A stretch of 64,000 nt of DNA from Bos javanicus (Eukaryota > Chordata > Mammalia > Artiodactyla > Bovidae): the NCBI RefSeq assembly GCF_032452875.1, contig NW_026894294.1:1-64000 (forward strand), read 5' to 3'. The position numbers and the translations under genes were made by a program. The notes under the pieces are model-generated. The model was not told the origin of the DNA and ran no database searches. It saw only the letters and a program-made list of their open reading frames with translations. Shown here piece after piece: positions 39,052 through 53,272 of the stretch (its first letter is position 1; the number at the start of each line of letters is the position of its first letter).

Positions 39052-39716
39052 ATGATCAGTGTATGATAGCAAACATGATCAGCGCATGATCAGTCACATG
39101 ATCAGCGCCATTAAGTCACGTGATCACTACATGATAGTCATGTGATCAGTCCATGCTCAGTCACGGTATCAGTGCATGATCAGCCACGTGATCAGTGCAT
39201 GATCTGTCACATGATTAGTGTATGATCATCCACGTGATCAGTGCATGGGCAGTCATGTGATCAGTGCATGATATAGACGTGATCAGTGCATGATCAGTCA
39301 CGTGATCAGTGCATGATAGCCACGTGATCAGTGCATGATCAGTCACCTGATGGGTGTATGATCATTCACGTGACCTGTACATGGTAGCTACATGATCATT
39401 GCATGATCAGCCACGTGAGTAGTGCATGATAGCCACGTGATCAGTGCATGATCAGTCACGTGATCAGTGCATGATCAGTCATGTGACCAGTACATGGTAG
39501 CTGCGTGATCATGCATGATCAGCCACGTGATCAGTGCATGATAGCCACGTGATCAGTGCATGATCAGTCACGTGATCAGTGCATGATCAGCCACGTGATC
39601 AGTGCATGATCAGCCACGTGATCAGTGCATGATCAGCCACGTGATCAGTGCATGATCAGTCACGTGATCAGTGTATGATCAGCCACGTGAACAGTGCATG
39701 CTCAGTCACGTGATCA
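39052..39716. repeat. Complete A trailer
   Basis: 665 bp, mostly trailer (to about 39,520). Layout is close to 27594-28253. Confidence 0.85.
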
Positions 39717-39956
39717 GGGCCTGCTGAGCTGCGTGATTACTGTCTGCTCATCTGCTTGACAATTGCCAGCTGAGCTGCACGATTCCTGCCTGTCATCTGC
39801 TTGACAATTGCCACCTGTGCTGCGTAATTCCTGCCTGCTCATCTACTTGATTATTGCCAGCTGAGCAGCATGATTTCTCAGAGCTGAGTTCCATGATTAT
39901 AGCCTGCTGACTGATTCCTGCCTACTCAGCTCTATGTTCATTGCCTCCAGAGGCAC
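39717..39956. repeat. Class B block (consensus copy)
   Basis: 240 bp with all B diagnostics: GCCACCTG, CATCTACTTG, TTTCTCAGAGCTGAG, TTATAGCC, CTGATTCCTG and CTCTATGTTCATTG. Confidence 0.95.
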
Positions 39957-41765
39957 ATGATCAGTGTATGACACCAAACATGATCAGCACATGATCAGTC
40001 ACATGATCAGTGCATGATAAGCCACGTGATCAGTGCATGATCAGTTACGTGATCAGTGCATGATCAGTCACGTGACCAGTGCATGGTAGCTGCGTGATCA
40101 GTGCATGATCAGCCACGTGATCAGTGCATGATAGCCACGTGATCAGTGCATGATCAGTCACGTGATCAGTGCATGATCAGTCACGTGATCAGTGCATGAT
40201 AGCTACGTGATCAGTGCATGATCAGCCACGTGATCAGTGCATGATAGCCACGTGATCAGTGCATGATAGCCACGTGATCAGTGCATGATCAGTCACGTGA
40301 TCGTGTGTGATCAGCCACGTGATCAGTGCATGATATCCACGTGATCAGTGCATGATAGCCACGTGATCAGTGCATGATCAGTCACGTGATCAGTGCATGA
40401 TCAGTCACGTGATCAGTGATGATCAGCCACGTGATCAGTGCATGATGCCACGTGATCAGTGCATGATCAATTACGTGATCAGTGCATGATCAGTCACGTG
40501 ATCAGTGCATGATCAGTACGTGATCAGTGCATGATCAGCCACGTGATCAGTGCATGATAGCCACGTGATCAGTGCATGATCAGCCACGTGATCAGTGCAT
40601 GATCAGCCACGTGATCAGTGCATGATCAGTCACGTGATCATGTGTGATCAGCCACGTGATCAGTGCATGATCAGCCACGTGATCAGTGCATGATCAGCCA
40701 CGTGATCAGTGCATGATCAGCCACGTGATCAGTGCATGATCAGTCACGTGATCAGTGCATGATCAGCCACGTGATCAGTGCATGATCAGTCACGTGATCA
40801 GTGCATGATAGCTACGTGATCAGTGCATGATCAGCCACGTGATCAGTGCATGATAGCCACGTGATCAGTGCATGATCAGTCACGTGATCAGTGCATGATC
40901 AGTCACGTGATCAGTGCATGATATCCGTGCATGATAGCCACGTGATCAGTGCATGATAGCCACGTGATCAGTGCATGATCAGTCACGTGATCGTGTGTGA
41001 TCAGCCACGTGATCAGTGCATGATATCCACGTGATCAGTGCATGATAGCCACGTGATCAGTGCATGATTAGTCACGTGATCAGTGCATGATCAGTCACGT
41101 GATACGTGTGTGATCAGCCACGTGATCAGTGCATGATGAGCCACGTGATCAGTGCATGATCAATTACGTGATCAGTGCATGATCAGTCACGTGACCAGTA
41201 CATGGTTGCTACGTGATCATTGCATGATCAGCCACGTGAGCAGTGCATGATAGCCACGTGATCAGTGCATGATCAGTCACGTGATCAGTACATGATCAGT
41301 CACGTGAACAGTGCATGATCATTTACGTGATCTGTGCATGATCAGTCACGTGACCAGTATATGGTTGCTACGTGATCATTCCATGACGAGCCACGTGAGC
41401 AGTGCATGATAGCCACGTGATCAGTGCATGATCAGTTACGTGAGCAGTGTACGATCAGCCACGTGATCAGTGCATGAGTGCCACGTGATCAGTGCATGAT
41501 ATGTCACGTGACAGGTGTGTGATCAGCCACGTGATCAGTGCATGTTCAGCCACGTGATCAGTGCATGATAGCCACGTGATCAGTGCATGATCAGTTACGT
41601 GAGCAGTGTATGATCAGCCACGTGATCAGTGCATGGTCAGACACGTGAACAGTGTATGATCAGCCACGTGATCAGTGCATGATATCCAAGTGATCAGTGC
41701 ATGATCAATCACGTGATCAGTGTATGATCAGCCACGTGAACAGTGCATGCTCAGTCACGTGATCA
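39957..41765. repeat. Monomers and full A leader
   Basis: Generic monomers to about 40,980, then the leader with GTGTGTGATC, TTAGTCACG, TGGTTGCTACG, CATTTACG, CATTCCATGACGAG, GAGTGCC and TATCCAAGTG. No gene is visible. Confidence 0.87.
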
Positions 41766-42009
41766 GGGCCTGCTGAGCTGCGTGATTACTGTCTGCTCAT
41801 CTGCTTGACAATTGCCAGCTGAGCTGCACGATTCCTGCCTGTCATCTGCTTGACAATTGCCAGCTGTGCTGCGTAATTCCTGCCTGCTCAGCTGCTTGAT
41901 TATTGCCAGCTGAGCAGCATGATTCCTCACAGCTGAGTTCCATGATTATTGCCTGCTGACTGTATGATTCGTGCCTACTCAGCTCTTTGTTTATTGCCTC
42001 CAGAGGCAC
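41766..42009. repeat. Class A block 13
   Basis: 244 bp with CTGTATGATTCG (CTGTTTGATTCG in most A copies), shared with 51292 and, in the form CTGTATGATTTG, with 62463. Its right flank lacks the GATCTGTCACATG segment. Confidence 0.95.
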
Positions 42010-42516
42010 ATGATCAGTGTATGATAGCAAACATGATCAGCGCATGATCAGTCACATGATCAGCGCCATTAAGTCACGTGATCACTACATGATAGTCATG
42101 TGATCAGTCCATGCTCAGTCACGGTATCAGTGCATGATCAGCCACGTGATCAGTGCATGATCAGTCACGTGATCAGTGCATGATCAGTCACGTGATCAGT
42201 GCATGATAGCTACGTGATCAGTGCATGATCAGCCACGTGATCAGTGCATGATAGTCACGTGATCAGTGCATGATCAGCCACGTGATCAGTGCATGATCAG
42301 TCACGTGATCAGTGCATGATCAGCCACGTGATCAGTGCATGATCAGTCATGTAGTCAGTGCATGATCAGCACGTGATCAGTGCATGATCAGTCACGTGAT
42401 CAGTGCATGATCAGCCACGTGATCAGTGCATGATAGCCACGTGATCAGTGCATGATCAGTCACGTGATCAGTGTATGATCAGCCACGTGAACAGTGCATG
42501 ATCAGTCACGTGATCA
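42010..42516. repeat. Short A trailer and monomers (507 bp)
   Basis: Short trailer, monomers, and CAGTCATGTAGTCAG near 42,345. The junction has GCATGATCAGTCACG where most copies have GCATGCTCAG. Confidence 0.85.
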
Positions 42517-42756
42517 GGGCCTGCTGAGCTGCGTGATTACTGTCTGCTCATCTGCTTGACAATTGCCAGCTGAGCTGCACGATTCCTGCCTGTCATCTGC
42601 TTGACAATTGCCACCTGTGCTGCGTAATTCCTGCCTGCTCATCTACTTGATTATTGCCAGCTGAGCAGCATGATTTCTCAGAGCTGAGTTCCATGATTAT
42701 AGCCTGCTGACTGATTCCTGCCTACTCAGCTCTATGTTCATTGCCTCCAGAGGCAC
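42517..42756. repeat. Class B block (consensus copy)
   Basis: 240 bp, all B diagnostics. Confidence 0.95.
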
Positions 42757-45469
42757 ATGATCAGTGTATGACACCAAACATGATCAGTGCATGATCAGTC
42801 ACATGATCAGTGCATGATAAGCCACGTGATCAGTGCATGATCAGTTATGTGATCAGTGCATGATCAGTCACGTGATCAGTGCATGGTAGCCACGTGATCA
42901 GTGCATGATCAGCCACGTGATCAGTGCATGATAGCCACGTGATCAGTGCATGATCAGTCACGTGATCAGTGCATGATCAGTCACGTGATCAGTGCATGAT
43001 CAGTTACGTGATCAGTGCATGATCAGTCACGTGATCAGTGCATGATAGCTACGTGATCAGTGCATGATCAGCCACGTGATCAGTGCATGATAGCCACGTG
43101 ATCAGTGCATGATCAGTCACGTGATCAGTGCATGATCAGTCACGTGATCAGTGCATGATCAGTCACGTGATCAGTGCATGATCAGTTACGTGATCAGTGC
43201 ATGATCAGTCACGTGATCAGTGCATGATAGCCACGTGATCAGTGCATGATCAGCCACGTGATCAGTGCATGATAGCCACGTGATCAGTGCATGATCAGCC
43301 ACGTGATCAGTGCATGATCAGTCACGTGATCAGTGCATGATCAGCCACGTGATCAGTGCATGATCAGTCACGTGATCAGTGCATGATAGCTACGTGATCA
43401 GTGCATGATCAGCCACGTGATCAGTGCATGATAGCCACGTGATCAGTGCATGATCAGTCACGTGATCAGTGTATGATCAGCCACGTGATCAGTGCATGAT
43501 TATCAGTGCATGATAGCCACGTGATCAGTGCATGATCAGTCACGTGATCAGTGCATGATCAGCCACGTGATCAGTGCATGATCAGCCACGTGATCAGTGC
43601 ATGATCAGTCACGTGATCAGTGCATGATCAGCCACGTGATCAGTGCATGATCAGTCACGTGATCAGTGCATGATAGCTGCGTGATCAGTGCATGATAGCC
43701 ACGTGATCAGTGCATGATCAGTCACGTGATCAGTGCATGATCAGTCACGTGATCAGTGCATGATAGCCACGTGATCAGTGCATGATCAGTCACGTGATCA
43801 GTGCATGATCAGCCACGTGATCAGTGCATGATAGCCACGTGATCAGTGCATGATCAGTCACGTGATCAGTGCATGATCAGTCACGTGATCAGTGCATGAT
43901 AGCCACGTGATCAGTGCATGATCAGCCACGTGATCAGTGCATGATCAGTCACGTGATCAGTGCATGATAGCTGCGTGATCAGTGCATGATCAGCCACGTG
44001 ATCAGTGCATGATAGCCACGTGATCAGTGCATGATCAGTCACGTGATCAGTGCATGATCAGTCACGTGATCAGTGCATGATCAGTCACGTGATCAGTGCA
44101 TGATCAGTCACGTGATCAGTGCATGATCAGTCACGTGATCAGTGCATGATCAGTCACGTGATCAGTGCATGATAGCTACGTGATCATTGCATGATCAGCC
44201 ACGTGATCAGTGCATGATAGCCACGTGATCAGTGCATGATCAGCCACGTGATCAGTGCATGATCAGTCACGTGATCAGTGCATGATCAGCCACGTGATCA
44301 GTGCATGATCAGTCACGTGATCAGTGCATGATAGCCACGTGATCAGTGCATGATCAGCCACGTGATCAGTGCATGATAGCCACGTGATCAGTGCATGATC
44401 AGTCACGTGATCAGTGTGTGATCAGCCACGTGATCAGTGCATGATATCAGTGCATGATAGCCACGTGATCAGTGCATGATCAGTCACGTGATCAGTGCAT
44501 GATCAGCCACGTGATCAGTGCATGATCAGCCACGTGATCAGTGCATGATCAGTCACGTGATCAGTGCATGATCAGCCACGTGATCAGTGCATGATCAGTC
44601 ACGTGACCAGTACATGGTAGCTACGTGATCATTGCATGATCAGCCACGTGATCAGTGCATGATAGCTACGTGATCAGTGCATGATCAGTCACGTGATACA
44701 TGTGTGATCAGCCACGTGATCAGTGCATGATATCCACGTGATCAGTGCATGATAGCCACGTGATCAGTGCATGATTAGTCACGTGATCAGTGCATGATCA
44801 GTCACGTGATATGTGTGTGATCAGCCACGTGATCAGTGCATGATGAGCCACGTGATCAGTGCAGGATCAATTACGTGATCAGTGCATGATCAGTCACGTG
44901 ACCAGTACATGGTTGCTACGTGATCGTTGCATGATCAGCCACGTGAGCAGAGCATGATAGCCACGTGATCAGTGCATGATCAGTCACGTGATCAGTACAT
45001 GATCAGACACTTGAACAGTGCATGATCATTTACGTGATCAGTGCATGATCAGTCACGTGACCAGTATATGGTAGCCGTGATCATTCCATGACGACCACGT
45101 GAGCAGTGCATGATAGCCACGTGATGTGTGCATGATGAGTTACGTGAGCAGTGTATGATCAGCCACGTGATCAGTGCATGAGTGCCACGTGATCAGTGCA
45201 TGATATGTCACGTGACAGGTGTGTGATCAGCCACGTGAACAGTGCATGTTCAGCCACGTGATCAGTGCATGATAGCCACGTGATCAGTGCATGATCAGTT
45301 ACGTGAGCAGTGTATGATCAGCCACGTGATCAGTGCATGGTCAGACACGTGAACACTGTATGATCAGCCACGTGATCAGTGCATGATATCCAAGTGATCA
45401 GTGCATGATCAATCACGTGATCAGTGTATGATCAGCCACGTGAACAGTGCATGCTCAGTCACGTGATCA
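42757..45469. repeat. Homogeneous core, then A leader
   Basis: About 42,900-44,600 is among the most uniform stretches in the window; units differ mainly at CAGTC / CAGCC / TAGCC / TAGCT. ATTATCAGTGC near 43,499 and ATATCAGTGC near 44,446 are half-unit deletions. The complete A leader runs from about 44,690. No gene is visible. Confidence 0.87.
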
Positions 45470-45713
45470 GGGCCTGCTGAGCTGCGTGATTACTGTCTGC
45501 TCATCTGCTTGACAATTGCCAGCTGAGCTGCACGATTCCTGCCTGTCATCTGCTTGACAATTGCCAGCTGTGCTGCGTAATTCCTGCCTGCTCAGCTGCT
45601 TGATTATTGCCAGCTGAGCAGCATGATTCCTCACAGCTGAGTTCCATGATTATTGCCTGCTGACTGTTTGATTCGTGCCTACTCAGCTCTTTGTTTATTG
45701 CCTCCAGAGGCAC
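45470..45713. repeat. Class A block 14
   Basis: 244 bp, A consensus. It begins a 1,362-bp A-to-B module also present at 53029 and 58614. Confidence 0.95.
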
Positions 45714-46831
45714 ATGATCAGTGTATGATAGCAAACATGATCAGCGCATGATCAGTCACATGATCAGCGCCATTAAGTCACGTGATCACTACATGATAGT
45801 CATGTGATCAGTCCATGCTCAGTCACGGTATCAGTGCATGATCAGCCACGTGATCAGTGCATGATCTGTCACATGATTAGTGTATGATCATCCACGTGAT
45901 CAGTGCATGGGCAGTCATGTGATCAGTGCATGATATAGACGTGATCAGTGCATGATCAGTCTCGTGATCAGTGCATGATAGCCACGTGATCAGTGCATGA
46001 TCAGTCACCTGATGGGTGTATGATCATTCACGTGACCTGTACATGGTAGCTACATGATCATTGCATGATCAGCCACGTGAGTAGTGCATGATAGCCACGT
46101 GATCACTGCATGATCAGTCACGTGATCAGTGCATGATCAGTCATGTGACCAGTACATGGTAGCTGCGTGATCATCGCATGATCAGCCACGTGAGCAGTGC
46201 ATGATAGCCACGTGATCAGTGCATGATCAGACACGTGATCAGTGCATGATCAGTCACGTGATCAGTGCATGATCAGCCACGTGATCAGTGCATGATCAGG
46301 CACGTGATCAGTGTATGTCAGCCACGTGATCAGTGCATGATAGCCACGTGATCAGTGCATGATCAGTCACGTGATCAGTGCATGATCAGCCACGTGATCA
46401 GTGCATGATCAGCCACGTGATCAGTGCATGATCAATTACGTGATCAGTGCATGATCAGTCACGTGACCAGTACATGGTAGCTACGTGATCATTGCATGAT
46501 CAGCCACGTGATCAGTGCATGATAGCCACGTGATCAGTGCATGATCAGCCACGTGATCAGTGCATGATCAGTCACGTGATCAGTGCATGATCAGTCACGT
46601 GATCAGTGCATGATCAGCCACGTGATCAGTGCATGTCAGTCACGTAGTCAGTGCATGATAGCCCGTGATCAGTGCATGATCAGTCCCGTGATCAGTGTAT
46701 GATCAGCCACGTGATCAGTGCATGATAGCCACGTGATCAGTGCATGATCAGTCACGTGATCAGTGCATGATCAGTCACGTGATCAGTGTGTGATCAGCCA
46801 CGTGAACAGTGCATGCTCAGTCACGTGATCA
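45714..46831. repeat. A trailer and A-to-B module
   Basis: Complete trailer, then CAGACACG, CAGGCACG and GTGTATGTCAGCC near 46,228-46,322. These marks are shared with 53,787-53,880 and 59,370-59,462. Confidence 0.87.
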
Positions 46832-47070
46832 GGGCCTGCTGAGCTGCGTGATTACTGTCTGCTCATCTGCTTGACAATTGCCAGCTGAGCTGCACGATTC
46901 CTGCCTGTCATCTGCTTGACAATTGCCACCTGTGCTGCGTAATTCCTGCCTGCTCATCTGCTTGATTATTGCCAGCTGAGCAGCATGATTTCTCAGAGTG
47001 AGTTCCATGATTATAGCCTGCTGACTGATTCCTGCCTACTCAGCTCTTTGTTCATTGCCTCCAGAGGCAC
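46832..47070. repeat. Class B block with 1-bp deletion
   Basis: 239 bp. TTTCTCAGAGTGAG lacks one base. CATCTGCTTG and CTCTTTGTTCATTG are A-like; TTATAGCC and CTGATTCCTG are B-type. Confidence 0.94.
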
Positions 47071-48169
47071 ATGATCAGTGTATGACACCAAACATGATCA
47101 GCACATGATCAGTCACATGATCAGTGCATGATAAGCCACGTGATCAGTGCATGATCAATTACGTGATCAGTGCATGATCAGTCATGTGATCAGTGCATGG
47201 TAGCTGCGTGATCAGTGCATGATCAGCCACGTGATCAGTGCATGATCAGTCACGTGATCAGTGCATGATCAGCCACGTGATCAGTGCATGATCAGTCACG
47301 TGATCAGTGCATGGTAGCTACGTGATCAGTGCATGATCAGCCACGTGATCAGTGCATGATAGCCACGTGATCAGTGCATGATCAGTCACGTGATACATGT
47401 GTGATCAGCCACGTGATCAGTGCATGATATCCACGTGATCAGTGCATGATAGCCACGTGATCAGTGCATGATTAGTCACGTGATCAGTGCATGATCAGTC
47501 ACGTGATACGTGTGTGATCAGCCACCGGATCAGTGCATGATGAGCCACGTGATCAGTGCAGGATCAATTACGTGATCAGTGCATGATCAGTCACGTGACC
47601 AGTACATGGTTGCTACGTGATCGTTGCATGATCAGCCACGTGAGCAGAGCATGATAGCCACGTGATCAGTGCATGATCAGTCACGTGATCAGTACATGAT
47701 CAGTCACGTGAACAGTGCATGATCATTTACGTGATCTGTGCATGATCAGTCACGTGACCAGTATATGGTAGCTTCGTGATCATTCCATGACGAACCACGT
47801 GAGCAGTGCATGATAGCCACGTGATGTGTGCATGATGAGTTACGTGAGCAGTGTATGATCAGCCACGTGATCAGTGCATGAGTGCCACGTGATCAGTGCA
47901 TGATATGTCACGTGACAGGTGTGTGATCAGCCACGTGAACAGTGCATGTTCAGCCACGTGATCAGTGCATGATAGCCACGTGATCAGTGCATGATCAGTT
48001 ACGTGAGCAGTGTATGATCAGCCACGTGATCAGTGCATGGTCAGACACGTGAACACTGTATGATCAGCCACGTGATCAGTGCATGATATCCAAGTGATCA
48101 GTGCATGATCAATCACGTGATCAGTGTATGATCAGCCACGTGAACAGTGCATGCTCAGTCACGTGATCA
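47071..48169. repeat. B trailer and A leader
   Basis: Short monomer run, then the leader from about 47,390 with GCCACCGGATC near 47,522. That CACCGG variant also occurs at 50,645, 60,667, 61,816 and 63,603. Confidence 0.86.
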
Positions 48170-48413
48170 GGGCCTGCTGAGCTGCGTGATTACTGTCTGC
48201 TCATCTGCTTGACAATTGCCAGCTGAGCTGCACGATTCCTGCCTGTCATCTGCTTGACAATTGCCAGCTGTGCTGCGTAATTCCTGCCTGCTCAGCTGCT
48301 TGATTATTGCCAGCTGAGCAGCATGATTCCTCACAGCTGAGTTCCATGATTATTGCCTGCTGACTGTTTGATTCGTGCCTACTCAGCTCTTTGTTTATTG
48401 CCTCCAGAGGCAC
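48170..48413. repeat. Class A block 15
   Basis: 244 bp, A consensus. The trailer starts ATACCAAAC, a B-like base in an A trailer (ATAGCAAAC elsewhere). Confidence 0.95.
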
Positions 48414-49486
48414 ATGATCAGTGTATGATACCAAACATGATCAGCGCATGATCAGTCACATGATCAGCGCCATTAAGTCACGTGATCACTACATGATAGT
48501 CATGTGATCAGTCCATGCTCAGTCACGGTATCAGTGCATGATCAGCCACGTGATCAGTGCATGATCTGTCACATGATTAGTGTATGATCATCCACGTGAT
48601 CAGTGCATGGGCAGTCATGTGATCAGTGCATGATATAGACGTGATCAGTGCATGATCAGTCTCGTGATCAGTGCATGATAGCCACGTGATCAGTGCATGA
48701 TCAGTCACCTGATGGGTGTATGATCATTCACGTGACCTGTACATGGTAGCTACATGAACATTGCATGATCAGCCACGTTAGTAGTGCATGATAGCCACGT
48801 GATCACTGCATGATCAGTCACGTGATCAGTGCATGATCAGTCATGTGACCAGTACATGGTAGCTGCGTGATCATTGCATGATCAGCCACGTGAGCAGTGC
48901 ATGATAGCCACGTGATCAGTGCATGATCAGTCACGTGATCAGTGCATGATCAGCCACGTGATCAGTGCATGATCAGCCACGTGATCAGTGCATGATCAGC
49001 CACGTGATCAGTGCATGATAGCCACGTGATCAGTGCATGATCAGTCACGTGATCAGTGCATGATCAGCCACGTGATCAGTGCATGATCAGCCACGTGATC
49101 AGTGCATGATCAGTTACGTGATCAGTGCATGATCAGTCACGTGACCAGTACATGGTAGCTACGTGATCATTGCATGATCAGCCACGTGATCAGTGCATGA
49201 TAGCCACGTGATCAGTGCATGATCAGCCACGTGATCAGTGCATGATCAGTCACGTGATCAGTGCATGATCAGTCACGTGATCAGTGCATGATCATCCACG
49301 TGATCAGTGCATGATCAGTCATGTAGTCAATGCATGATAGCACGTGATCAGTGCATGATCAGTCCCGTGATCAGTGTATGATCAGCCACGTGATCAGTGC
49401 ATGATAGCCACGTGATCAGTGCATGATCAGTCACGTGATAGTGTGTGATCAGCCACGTGAACAGTGCATGCTCAGTCACGTGATCA
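48414..49486. repeat. Complete A trailer and monomers
   Basis: Trailer to about 48,870 with private CATGAACATTGC and CCACGTTAG, then monomers and CAGTCATGTAGTCAATGC near 49,316. Confidence 0.85.
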
Positions 49487-49726
49487 GGGCCTGCTGAGCT
49501 GCGTGATTACTGTCTGCTCATCTGCTTGACAATTGCCAGCTGAGCTGCACGATTCCTGCCTGTCATCTGCTTGACAATTGCCAGCTGTGCTGCGTAATTC
49601 CTGCCTGCTCATCTACTTGATTATTGCCAGCTGAGCAGCATGATTTCTCAGAGCTGAGTTCCATGATTATAGCCTGCTGACTGATTCCTGCCTACTCAGC
49701 TCTATGTTCATTGCCTCCAGAGGCAC
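49487..49726. repeat. Class B block with A-like subrepeat 3 start
   Basis: 240 bp. GCCAGCTGTGC is A-type; the remainder (CATCTACTTG, CAGAGCTGAG, TTATAGCC, CTCTATG) is B-type. Confidence 0.94.
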
Positions 49727-51291
49727 ATGATCAGTGTGTGACACCAAACATGATCAGCACATGATCAGTCACATGATCAGTGCATGATAAGCCACGTGAT
49801 CAGTGCATGATCAATTATGTGATCAGTGCATGATCAGTCATGTGATCAGTACATGGTAGCCACGTGATCAGTGCATGATCAGCCACGTGATCAGTGCATG
49901 GTAGCCACGTGATCAGTGCATGATCAGTCACGTGATCAGTGCATGATCAGTCACGTGATCAGTGCATGATCAGTCACGTGATCAGTGCATGATCAGTCAC
50001 CTGATCAGTGCATGATCAGTCACGTGACCAGTGCATGGTAGCTACGTGATCATTGCATGATCAGCCACGTGATCAGTGCATGATAGCCACGTGATCAGTG
50101 CATGATCAGCCACGTGATCAGTGCATGATCAGTCACGTGATCAGTGCATGGTAGTTACGTGATCAGTGCATGATCAGCCACGTGATCAGTGCATGATAGC
50201 CACGTGATCAGTGCATGATCAGTCACGTGATCAGTGCATGATCAGCCACGTGATCAGTGCATGATATCAGTGCATGATAGCCACGTGATCAGTGCATGAT
50301 CAGTCACGTGATCAGTGCATGATCAGCCACGTGATCAGTGCATGATCAGCCACGTGATCAGTGCATGATCAGTCACGTGATCAGTGCATGATCAGCCACG
50401 TGATCAGTGCATGATCAGTCACGTGACCAGTACATGGTAGCTACGTGATCATTGCATGATCAGCCACGTGATCAGTGCATGATAGCCACGTGATCAGTGC
50501 ATGATCAGTCACGTGATACATGTGTGATCAGCCACGTGATCAGTGCATGATATCCACGTGATCAGTGCATGATAGCCACGTGATCAGTGCATGATAGTCA
50601 CGTGATCTGTGCATGATCAGTCACGTGATACGTGTGTGATCAGCCACCGGATCAGTGCGTGATGAGCCACGTGATCAGTGCAGGATCAATTACGTGATCA
50701 GTGCATGATCAGTCACGTGACCAGTACATGGTTGCTACGTGATCGTTGCATGATCAGCCACGTGAGCAGAGCATGATAGCCACGTGATCAGTGCATGATC
50801 AGTCACGCGATCAGTACATGATCAGTCACGTGAACAGTGCATGATCATTTACGTGATCTGTGCATGATCAGTCACGTGACCAGTATATGGTAGCTTCGTG
50901 ATCATTCCATGACGAACCACATGAGCTGTGCATGATAGCCAGGTGATAAGTGCATTATCAGTTACGTGAGCAGTGTATGATCAGCCACGTGATCAGTGCA
51001 TGAGTGCCACGTGATCAGTGCATGATATGTCACGTGACAGGTGTGTGATCAGCCACGTGAACAGTGCATGTTCAGCCACGTGATCAGTGCATGATAGCCA
51101 CGTGATCAGTGCATGATCAGTTACGTGAGCAGTGTATGATCAGCCACGTGATCAGTGCATGGTCAGACACGTGAACAGTGTATGATCAGCCACGTGATCA
51201 GTGCATGATATCCAAGTGATCAGTGCATGATCAATCACGTGATCAGTGTATGATCAGCCACGTGAACAGTGCATGCTCAGTCACGTGATCA
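49727..51291. repeat. Monomers and A leader
   Basis: Generic monomers with ATATCAGTGC near 50,268, then the leader from about 50,515 with CACCGGATC, CATTCCATGACGAACC, GATAAGTGCATTATC, GAGTGCC and TATCCAAGTG. Some bases (CACGCGATC, CAGGTGATAAG) look like decay. Confidence 0.86.
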
Positions 51292-51535
51292 GGGCCTGCT
51301 GAGCTGCGTGATTACTGTCTGCTCATCTGCTTGACAATTGCCAGCTGAGCTGCACGATTCCTGCCTGTCATCTGCTTGACAATTGCCAGCTGTGCTGCGT
51401 AATTCCTGCCTGCTCAGCTGCTTGATTATTGCCAGCTGAGCAGCATGATTCCTCACAGCTGAGTTCCATGATTATTGCCTGCTGACTGTATGATTCGTGC
51501 CTACTCAGCTCTTTGTTTATTGCCTCCAGAGGCAC
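51292..51535. repeat. Class A block 16, first block of the 5.585-kb repeat
   Basis: 244 bp with CTGTATGATTCG. Its trailer has GCGCCATAAAG (CCATTAAG elsewhere), shared only with 56875 and 62463. Confidence 0.95.
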
Positions 51536-53028
51536 ATGATCAGTGTATGATAGCAAACATGATCAGCGCATGATCAGTCACATGATCAGCGCCATAAAGT
51601 CACGTGATCACTACATGATAGTCATGTGATCAGTCCATGCTCAGTCACGGTATCAGTGCATGATCAGCCACGTGATCAGTGCATGATCAGTCACGTGATC
51701 AGTGCATGATCAGTCACGTGATCAGTGCATGATCAATTACGTGATCAGTGCATGATCAGTCACGTGATCAGTGCATGGTAGCTACGTGATCAGTGCATGA
51801 TCAGCCACGTGATCAGTGCATGATAGCCACGTGATCAGTGCATGATCAGCCACGTGATCAGTGCATGATCAGTCACGTGATCAGTGCATGATCAGCCACG
51901 TGATCAGTGCATGATCAGTCACGTGACAGTACATGGTAGCTACGTGATCATTGCATGATCAGCCACGTGATCAGTGCATGATAGCCACGTGATCAGTGCA
52001 TGATCAGTCACATGATACGTGTGTGATCATCCACGTGATCAGTGCATGATATCAGTGCATGATAGCCACGTGATCAGTGCATGATCAGTCACGTGATCAG
52101 TGCATGATCAGTCACGTGATCAGTGCATGATCAGCCACGTGATCAGTGCATGATCAGTCACGTGATCAGTGCATGATCAGCCACGTGATCAGTGCATGAT
52201 CAGTCACGTGACCAGTACATTGTAAGTACGTGATCATTGCATGATCAGCCACGTGATCAGTGCATGATAGCCACGTGATCAGTGCATGATCAGTCACGTG
52301 ATCATGCATGATCAGCCACGTGATCAGTGCATGATATCCACGTGATCAGTGCATGATAGCCACGTGATCAGTGCATGATTAGTCACGTGATCAGTGCATG
52401 ATCAGTCACGTGATACGTGTGATCAGCCACGTGATCAGTGCATGATGAGCCACGTGATCAGTGCAGGATCAATTACGTGATCAGTGCATGATCAGTCACG
52501 AGGCCAGTACATGGTTGCTACGTGATCGTTGCATGATCAGCCACGTGAGCAGAGCATGATAGCCACGTGATCAGTGCATGATCAGTCACGTGAGCAGTAC
52601 ATGATCAGACACGTGAACAGTGCATGATCATTTACGTGATCAGTGCATGATCAGTCACGTGACCAGTATATGGTAGCTTCGTGATCATTCCATGACGAGC
52701 CACGTGAGCAGTGCATGATAGCCACGTGATGTGTGCATGATGAGTTACGTGAGCTGTGTATGATCAGCCACGTGATCAGTGCATGAGTGCCACGTGATCA
52801 GTGCATGATATGTCACGTGACAGGTGTGTGATCAGCCACGTGAACAGTGCATGTTCAGCCACGTGATCAGTGCATGATAGCCACGTGATCAGTGCATGAT
52901 CAGTTACGTGAGCAGTGTATGATCAGCCACGTGATCAGTGCATGATATCCAAGTGATCAGTGCATGATCAATCACGTGATCAGTGTATGATCAGCCACGT
53001 GAACAGTGCATGCTCAGTCACGTGATCA
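51536..53028. repeat. A2 to A1 interval of copy 1
   Basis: Short trailer, monomers with ATATCAGTGC near 52,049 and TTGTAAGTACG near 52,220, then an A leader lacking 46 bp (the TGGTCAGACACG pair of monomers). Confidence 0.87.
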
Positions 53029-53272
53029 GGGCCTGCTGAGCTGCGTGATTACTGTCTGCTCATCTGCTTGACAATTGCCAGCTGAGCTGCACGATTCCTG
53101 CCTGTCATCTGCTTGACAATTGCCAGCTGTGCTGCGTAATTCCTGCCTGCTCAGCTGCTTGATTATTGCCAGCTGAGCAGCATGATTCCTCACAGCTGAG
53201 TTCCATGATTATTGCCTGCTGACTGTTTGATTCGTGCCTACTCAGCTCTTTGTTTATTGCCTCCAGAGGCAC
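53029..53272. repeat. Class A block 17
   Basis: 244 bp, A consensus. Confidence 0.95.
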
